Source: an uncultured Clostridia bacterium
GTDB taxonomy: Bacteria; Bacillota; Clostridia; Christensenellales; UBA1242
DNA: 29,358 nt
Reading direction: 5' to 3'
Assembly: GCA_904397185.1 (NCBI GenBank)
Contig: CAJFOL010000093.1
Coordinates: 1 to 29,358 of the forward strand
This document shows positions 24,601 to 29,358 of the stretch, one piece after another (positions within the stretch are counted from its first letter, which is position 1; each line of letters begins with the position of its first letter). A program made the position numbers and the translations under genes. A model generated the notes under the pieces. That model did no database searches. It saw only the letters and a list, made by a program, of their open reading frames with translations, and had not been told where the DNA came from.

Positions 24601-27600
24601 TCATTTTTTGAACGTTACGGCAGAGATATACTCAGCGGAAATCTGTTGAATCAAGGCTCTTCAAGTCAGGTTATGGACCAAATTATTCAAAGTGTACCAG
24701 AAAGGCAACAAGATGCGGTTACAGAAATTCTCCACAAGAGTGTCCAAAATCTACAAGAAAGCAATTCTGCCATAACAGGCGAGGCTCAAGACAATGTTTC
24801 ACGCAAACGGGAACTCAATTCTCTTGTAAACTACACCGATATCGTAAACCAAATTGAATCCAACGTAGATGCTGTCTCTCTTCAAGATATTACAAATCAG
24901 ACTGCGGACTACCTGTATTCTTACACTTTAAGTTATAATCATGGCAATGCTGACAAACTCAAACAAGGTATTGTCAATGATGACCTTAAAGATAGCACAA
25001 AGATTAAGCCAAAATATGGCACTGTTAAGAACAATGAAAGTGTTAAAATCAATGATATGCTAAACCAAAGCATAGCCGAAATCTCTTTAGGTACAACAAC
25101 CTCTCAAAGACTTGCTGATATTCAAGCACAATCCATTCAATCCATGGAAGATTCTGGTATGCTACGTGAAGTTGCTGAACTTTACAGCGGTGTCCAAGAA
25201 GATGGAACACGTATTTTGGATGGTGGGAGCATTCTCCCTGACCCTACCAAGAAAGAAAGTGTTAAGGATCACACCGTCACTGCTGTGGCTGATAGGATTG
25301 CTAAAGAACGTCTATCTTACCTTGTTTCATCTACCGATAGCACACTTGAAGACACTACAGGCAAAAGCACTCAAGAACTTTTAAGTTATATCACAATAGG
25401 TGCTAAGCCAGCAGATGGAATTACCGTAAATGGCAATGTATACGATGGTGCTGACGTGGCAAGTATGTGGTCGACAGTAAGATATGCTCAAGCACAAGAG
25501 AGTTACAAAGCCGAAAAACGTGCTGTAATGAGCGGATTTATAAGTGGCGAACTTGTCGATACGGTTACAAGAAAGAACTCCTCTGAGCCAATGGTGCAAT
25601 ATGATAGCAGTAAGAAAGAGTATAAGGTCATAAACTATGACACCGTTTTGAAAGAAAAGTCTGAAGACCCTGACTTTTACAGATTTAAACACTTTGATGA
25701 GGCTAAAACGGTCGAACAGTTTACTAAAAAATATCCTTTCTTCAAAAATTTGCCTGCTGCCAAACAACAACAATTTATCATGCTTAAACTTGGCATTGAT
25801 GGTCACCGTGCACGACTTGAAGATGAGAAGGAAAAGGCTATTAAAGATGGTAGTTTTGATAAAAACAGCCATGATTTACAAGTCGCACTCTATGACAAAC
25901 TGAAAAAGAGTGCTGATGCAGTCCTTTCTGGACAACTTTCTTCCGCTCTTGATGAAATCGCATTTGACCCTATTATCTTAAAGCGAGCAGACTATGACTA
26001 TTCACTTAGCAAACTTCAAACTAAGGGCAAAAATCTCGACAAGAGCATAAATGGTTATGTAAAATTCAACGGCATTGTTGCCTCACTCCCTCTCACTGAA
26101 GAAGAGAAAAAGTCAATAAGAGATAATGCAATCAGTATGCATCAAAGACACAACATTCCTCTCTCCTTCGCACTGAGACAGGAACTTACTCCATATCTTC
26201 AAGCCAAATCAATTGACGGTCAAACAATAGAGGAAATAATTGACTCATACTCCACAGTTAACGGCGAGACTGCAACTGTCAACCGCCAAGCCGTAGTCAA
26301 ATACTGTGAAAACAAGTCAAAAGTCTATGACGAGCGAAGTCAGAAAAATATCGAGATGTCAAGGCAGGCACTTGGGCAAACTTTTGTAAGTGAACAGTAT
26401 AAATCTCGTGTCGCTGATGCTACAAATGACCGAAGACATTACAGTGATTATATTGAATTCTTCACCGAAAATGGCTATGATGAGGCGACTAGAATGTCAA
26501 GACTATTCCCTGAACAGGGCGAAATGACTAAAGAACAGCATGAACGTTTAGTTAGCGAGGAGTTTGCAAAGACCTCGACTAGAAGAGATCGAAACAAACT
26601 TATTGAAGGGTTTGTCACTAAACTAGGATGCATGGAAGAATACAAACAGGCTAAGAAAAATATCGCCTATAAAAACCCTCAATCTGAAGAGGAAAAGGCA
26701 TATACGAAAGGAATTAAACAATCCTCAGAATTCGAAACAGCCTGCTCTAAATACTATTCTGATATGAGCACCCTACTCGCTATGCCAAGCCTATCAATCA
26801 AAAATAGACGAGATAGAAAAACTTTCGCTACACTTATCAATGATAAGACCTTTAAAACTTTAGGGCTTGACAAAGATGACATTATGTCAATAATTGAAAA
26901 TAATGATTTAAATAATGCTCAAAAACGTAATGCCATCTCAATGCAACTTAATAGAAATGAGCAAGCAATAGCGATAAAGCGAGCAGAATATAGAGAGGAA
27001 ATTGCAGTTGCTGATAGAGCAAGGACAGGTGTTACAAGCGAGGACAGAAAGGCATTGAGGGCTCAGACTGAGGCAAAAATCTTCTCTCGTGGCTCAAAAG
27101 AAATGATAGCAAAATTGAATGCTATAAAAGATTTCTTGCAAAACAATCCTGACTACCTCTATGGGCAAGAACTTGTAAATGCTTTCGCTCGTGGAAACGG
27201 AAACTTCTTCTTAAATCACCCTGAATTTGATAGGCAAGGCTTAGACTTTGGCAATCTTGACAAACGGCTGATAGATAAACTTGGTATTAAAATGGACGAC
27301 CTTATTGACAATCCAAACCGCTTTAATATTAAAGGTAAATCAGCAAAACAGATTGCAAAAATCAAGAAAAAAGCAACGGCTAAGAACAAGAAAATTCTCG
27401 AAAAACTTATCAAATTTACAAATGGTCAGGTAAAATCTTTAACCAAGGAAGAGAAGAAAATTTATAATGACGTTGAAAAGAAAGTCAAAAAGGCAACAAA
27501 GGCAAAGTCATCTGCAAAGACTGACCTTAGTCAAGAAAAGCCAACATCCCTGCTCACCTCTTTGAAATTGCTCGCCCGCTCCTTCGAACGTCGTCACGAA

Positions 27601-27696
27601 GTTTCTTCCGCTCGTATTAGAGAAGAACTTGAAAGACAGATGAGAGAAAGTGAAAGTAGTGCTGAACATTCTGATGATGAGGCAGAAAATAGTTAA
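21670..27696 (+). CDS. Unknown 2008-residue protein with repeat-rich linker and hydrophobic hairpin
   Basis: I do not recognise this family. The start at 21670 (MADEQKMDEEQLND) is chosen for its AAGGAG site and the promoter just upstream. Layout: an acidic N-terminus and a beta-prone region to about 430; an acidic linker with 24-residue repeats TAEPIVEPYEEEKPTAEPEG (three full copies at about 482-553 and one partial before); a Gly/Asp/Ser/Thr-rich disordered stretch to about 690; a basic KKKK segment; a hydrophobic stretch 733-766 containing SMIPGVGLLTLIPGLIISG, probably a membrane hairpin; then about 1240 mostly helical, charged residues. There is no signal peptide. The C-terminus is Lys-rich and then acidic. 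If the hairpin inserts, both long arms could face the cytoplasm. Size and layout suggest a scaffold or structural role, which is inference only. Confidence 0.82.
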   Translation: MADEQKMDEEQLNDNLDPNVPDSNGYPLTSQNNVKIKSGDDNVEKRTQDVTMLDTGSNTIFNFNQTIDGKKQSVMEVYKKDEQSYVKIEAPSGFVNQSGQSVLDNPELKAIFEGDGLLVGDHAIDVKKTGEEITVTIEGEDREPYFIRVRPEKISLEYGKDDKKQSFTYSALKENSSLINIDLERGTIENMLKSSSENNIFKPFNNVRSIPTNMMGLYFKGMQSNTAISLGKFNLTNCQFSNDIAPYCFVTQTKSGSKTQKETLLFENGAFVTCSNNMLSQYVEIDGKKQHNLVLGTANRTNPKYFAIPIDLEKGNATTQQFADAYTLMVDNTTLSPYGEELGKGAKINVQMRDGNTTYSVADITSFEKKDGREYTTHQFTIKPKNYEITRDVETESYFERSDDDTSPIDDFEGQYQTQEYEVSDENTTTMDGIVWGVNEQNFDESENNTTEKPEEEISEPIVEPYEEKKTEETNEKPIEDTAEPIVEPYEEEKPTAEPEGEVENTAEPIVEPYEEEKPTAEPKSEVENTAEPIVEPYEEEKPTAEPEGEVENSTSGIVVDVPPREYYPAGEYEYEEVPSYTSSFVGGDSTDDTSGAGSPAGDSEDVRSNGSPIDTHAETSTGDGSAEDTPTGDDDNAGGDDSAGDDENEDTAPADTTNHVASGNGGNRGTSQSTSQAQAPAPKKKKEHVNPYLVRKKEIEESAKEDKALLKAKNTAFKERLKALNTMMGDTLATGGFFLLIASMIPGVGLLTLIPGLIISGIGLFQSTFADKLVFDPYRKIKHKLKKYEDEQFEEIEYRDQFIENEHTLDKLNANSKEKISQLENLYGENSGNHVARDFAELYNENGVGFVRERGVSGTRQLSNIDNLANRTGMTSMLTRIQNERNANMRNQLINNFATTYFQDLDREKRQKLANMFAPENSEALRSFVSTLSKANDAQSREQNLLNSQREAIKNADMYRMKYLAGTDKFSDSQRLSFFERYGRDILSGNLLNQGSSSQVMDQIIQSVPERQQDAVTEILHKSVQNLQESNSAITGEAQDNVSRKRELNSLVNYTDIVNQIESNVDAVSLQDITNQTADYLYSYTLSYNHGNADKLKQGIVNDDLKDSTKIKPKYGTVKNNESVKINDMLNQSIAEISLGTTTSQRLADIQAQSIQSMEDSGMLREVAELYSGVQEDGTRILDGGSILPDPTKKESVKDHTVTAVADRIAKERLSYLVSSTDSTLEDTTGKSTQELLSYITIGAKPADGITVNGNVYDGADVASMWSTVRYAQAQESYKAEKRAVMSGFISGELVDTVTRKNSSEPMVQYDSSKKEYKVINYDTVLKEKSEDPDFYRFKHFDEAKTVEQFTKKYPFFKNLPAAKQQQFIMLKLGIDGHRARLEDEKEKAIKDGSFDKNSHDLQVALYDKLKKSADAVLSGQLSSALDEIAFDPIILKRADYDYSLSKLQTKGKNLDKSINGYVKFNGIVASLPLTEEEKKSIRDNAISMHQRHNIPLSFALRQELTPYLQAKSIDGQTIEEIIDSYSTVNGETATVNRQAVVKYCENKSKVYDERSQKNIEMSRQALGQTFVSEQYKSRVADATNDRRHYSDYIEFFTENGYDEATRMSRLFPEQGEMTKEQHERLVSEEFAKTSTRRDRNKLIEGFVTKLGCMEEYKQAKKNIAYKNPQSEEEKAYTKGIKQSSEFETACSKYYSDMSTLLAMPSLSIKNRRDRKTFATLINDKTFKTLGLDKDDIMSIIENNDLNNAQKRNAISMQLNRNEQAIAIKRAEYREEIAVADRARTGVTSEDRKALRAQTEAKIFSRGSKEMIAKLNAIKDFLQNNPDYLYGQELVNAFARGNGNFFLNHPEFDRQGLDFGNLDKRLIDKLGIKMDDLIDNPNRFNIKGKSAKQIAKIKKKATAKNKKILEKLIKFTNGQVKSLTKEEKKIYNDVEKKVKKATKAKSSAKTDLSQEKPTSLLTSLKLLARSFERRHEVSSARIREELERQMRESESSAEHSDDEAENS
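23113..23328 (+). repeat. Three 72-base tandem repeats inside the 2008-residue gene
   Basis: Units start at 23113, 23185 and 23257 and encode 24 residues each; a partial older unit starts near 23047. DNA identity between units is very high, with a few changes (such as GAG/AAG and GGC/AGC), so the expansion is recent and copy number may vary between strains. Confidence 0.9.
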
Positions 27697-27698
27697 TT

Positions 27699-27767
27699 AA
27701 AAAACAAGAGAGCAATTGTTGTAAATCAAATACAAATTGGTTTTAACAAAAAGCCTCTTGTTTTTTT
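27699..27767. terminator. Terminator after the 2008-residue gene
   Basis: AAAAAACAAGAG (27699-27710) pairs with CTCTTGTTTTTTT (27755-27767) across a 44-base loop that itself can form a CAATT/AATTG stem. The A run and T run make it usable from either side. It begins 2 bases after the stop codon. Confidence 0.75.
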
Positions 27768-27850
27768 GTTGTGTCATATTTGTTGTAAGAATTGAAGATT
27801 GTTGTAAGAGTTAAAGATTATTGTGTCCCATTGGTTGTAAAAGTTGAAAA
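27766..27850. repeat. Degenerate 19-base direct repeats upstream of ychF
   Basis: TTGTTGTAAGAATTGAAGA (27780) and TTGTTGTAAGAGTTAAAGA (27799) are adjacent; a third related unit lies at 27831, and a shorter word TTRTTGTGTC appears at 27766 and 27818. The array lies between the terminator and the ychF promoter. Confidence 0.55.
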
Positions 27851-27899
27851 TTTTTTTGTATTATTTTCAAAATTTATACGGTAAATTTTATGTTTTGGC

Positions 27900-27928
27900 T
27901 TTACTAACTTAAAATAAAATGATATAAT
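27900..27928 (+). promoter_or_regulatory. Promoter of ychF
   Basis: TTTACT (27900-27905), a 17-base spacer, perfect TATAAT (27923-27928). The leader is about 130 bases and very AT-rich; I see no structure in it. Confidence 0.65.
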
Positions 27929-28064
27929 ATCATCGAATAAATTAAATGTCTGTTTTTAAATTTATTTTTCAAATTTGAACCTAAAAATATTTTAAAAAAT
28001 AATTTTAGAATTTTTACAGTAATTTAATTAAAAAATATCATATTTAAACTAAAAGGACTATCTT

Positions 28065-29156
28065 ATGAAAATTGGTGTTGTTGGTCTGCCAAATGTTGGC
28101 AAAAGTACCCTGTTTAATGCTATAACTAATGCGGGGGCAGAAAGTGCAAACTATCCTTTCTGCACGATTGAACCTAATGTCGGTATTGTTGACGTGCCTG
28201 ATGAGAGACTTGGGGTGCTTGCTAAACTCTATAATACCCAAAAAGTTACCCCCGCCTCCATTGAATTTGTGGATATCGCTGGACTTGTCGCTGGAGCAAG
28301 TAAAGGCGAGGGACTGGGAAATAAATTCTTAAGTCATATCCGCGAAGTTGATGCTATTGTCCATGTGGTAAGGTGCTTTGAAAATGAAAAGATTATCCAC
28401 GTCAACGGCTCTATTGACCCTCTCAGGGATATTGAGATTATCAATCTGGAACTCGCTCTTGCCGACCTTGAACAAGTGACAAAGTTATATGACAAGAATG
28501 CAAAACTTGTAAAAACTGGTGATAAGAGTTTGATTACAACTGTAAACCTTCTTGAAAGAGTCAAAGATGCAATTGAAAACAATTTGCCTGCTCGAAGTGT
28601 GGAAACAAGCGAAGATGAGCAAAATATCATGAAAAATCTTCAACTTTTGACCTATAAGCCTGTGATTTATGTTGCAAATATCGGCGAAGATGATATCGGG
28701 AAAGAAGACAACAAGTTTGTTAAAATGGTCAAAGATTTTGCAAAAAATGAAAACTCAAAAGTTATCACCCTTTCTGCAAAAATTGAAGAAGAACTCGCTG
28801 GGCTTGATAAAGAGGAGCGAGAGGTATTCAAAGAAGAACTTGGCATAGAAGAGAGTGGACTTGAAAAACTTGTATCTGCAAGTTATGACCTACTTGGGCT
28901 TATGTCATTCTTGACCGCTGGCGAAAAGGAAGTGCGGGCTTGGACCATCAAAAAAGGTACTAAGGCTCCACAGGCAGCGGGTAAAATTCACTCCGATTTT
29001 GAAAAAGGTTTCATAAAAGCCGAAGTTGTCTCATTTGACGACCTTGTCGAGGCTGGCTCTTTTCTAAAGGCTAAAGAAAAAGGTAAGGTGCGAATAGAAG
29101 GCAAAGATTACACCATACAAGACGGAGATGTTATGCTCTTTAGATTTAATGTTTAA
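28065..29156 (+). CDS. ychF: Redox-responsive ribosome-binding ATPase YchF (Obg family)
   Basis: A 363-residue protein, the normal size. YchF/OLA1 is a P-loop NTPase that prefers ATP, binds the ribosome and takes part in stress and translation control. Seen: Walker A GLPNVGKS (7-14), the YchF-specific NYPFCTIEPNVG, switch DIAGLVAGASKGEGLGN (70-86), the altered base-recognition motif NIGE (205-208) that replaces the GTP-specific NKxD, and a C-terminal TGS domain (about 282-363). It is complete, with an AAAGGA ribosome site upstream of the ATG. It is transcribed alone as far as can be seen. Confidence 0.97.
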   Translation: MKIGVVGLPNVGKSTLFNAITNAGAESANYPFCTIEPNVGIVDVPDERLGVLAKLYNTQKVTPASIEFVDIAGLVAGASKGEGLGNKFLSHIREVDAIVHVVRCFENEKIIHVNGSIDPLRDIEIINLELALADLEQVTKLYDKNAKLVKTGDKSLITTVNLLERVKDAIENNLPARSVETSEDEQNIMKNLQLLTYKPVIYVANIGEDDIGKEDNKFVKMVKDFAKNENSKVITLSAKIEEELAGLDKEEREVFKEELGIEESGLEKLVSASYDLLGLMSFLTAGEKEVRAWTIKKGTKAPQAAGKIHSDFEKGFIKAEVVSFDDLVEAGSFLKAKEKGKVRIEGKDYTIQDGDVMLFRFNV

Positions 29157-29358
29157 TTTTTTGAAATCTACCCTACTCAAAATTTAATATAAAAAATTTT
29201 TAACCTTTTAAATATTTTTTAATAATTAATTTTATATCTATTTTTATTTAATTATATTTTAATTTAAAATTATTTATATTATCGGAAGCCGAACTTGCTC
29301 GCAAGGGTGAGGCTGATGGTAATAAATACTATGAGATGAGTGTGTAAAACACACAAAT
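29157..29358. other. Right-edge region with a short GC-richer fragment
   Basis: After ychF about 125 bases are almost pure A/T. From 29283 base composition shifts abruptly. On the plus strand the frame reads SEAELARKGEADG, then NKYYEMSV and a stop at 29343-29345; it opens only at 29252 in AT-rich DNA and has no start codon. It could be the tail of a deleted gene, an RNA (TCGG-AAG-CCGA and CTTG-CTCG-CAAG hairpins adjoin), or the end of something outside the window. A GTGTGT/ACACAC hairpin (29340-29354) covers the stop. Confidence 0.3.

Noticed and set aside
25381..25872. 163-residue minus-strand frame
   Set aside because: It is a shadow of the long plus-strand gene and has no family-like features.

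Overview
The window is a low-GC, AT-rich bacterial chromosome segment that reads with the standard genetic code. Purine-rich Shine-Dalgarno sites (AAGGAG type), TTGACA/TATAAT promoters with 17-base spacers, U-tailed hairpin terminators, a zinc-binding-type L33 and a secE-nusG-rplK-rplA cluster all point to a Firmicutes/Bacillota member. I lean towards an uncultured gut-type clostridial lineage, but the sequence alone does not fix the taxon. No tRNA, rRNA, insertion sequence or CRISPR array was found.

Layout. (1) 1-1603: the start of a membrane or secreted protein leaving the left edge (minus), a very AT-rich gap with 18-base degenerate repeats, and a family 2 glycosyltransferase with TPR-like repeats (minus). 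(2) 1903-10419 (plus): a 2838-residue surface protein with signal peptide, thousands of extracellular residues with Ig-like features, and one C-terminal membrane anchor. It is followed by a TTGATT-rich low-complexity tract and a bidirectional terminator. (3) 10736-11335 (minus): a HAD-type 5'-nucleotidase-like phosphatase. (4) 11504-18358 (minus): a translation and secretion block, read secA, orphan HicB-like protein, rpmG, secE, nusG, a 55-residue charged protein, rplK, rplA, terminator. rplJ/rplL do not follow. A structured leader precedes rplK. (5) 18589-27696 (plus): two large proteins of unknown family, 752 and 2008 residues, each with its own consensus promoter. Between them lie four 87-base tandem repeats, a terminator, and about ten degenerate 22-base direct repeats. 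(6) 28065-29156 (plus): ychF. The right edge holds a short GC-richer fragment that may be coding remnant.

The strongest candidates for something undescribed are: (a) a roughly 130-base structured element present twice (14505-14632 and 15516-15642), directly after the rpmG and secA stop codons, whose conserved blocks are separated by stems that differ in sequence between copies but stay complementary within each copy; (b) the two large unknown proteins with the 87-base and 22-base repeat arrays between them; and (c) the giant surface protein.

How the genes relate: SecA, SecE and the NusG/L11/L1/L33 genes are ordinary housekeeping functions in protein export, transcription elongation and the ribosome. 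The giant surface protein would be a SecA substrate, and the glycosyltransferase next to it, divergently transcribed, could act on the cell surface; that link is only inferred from position.
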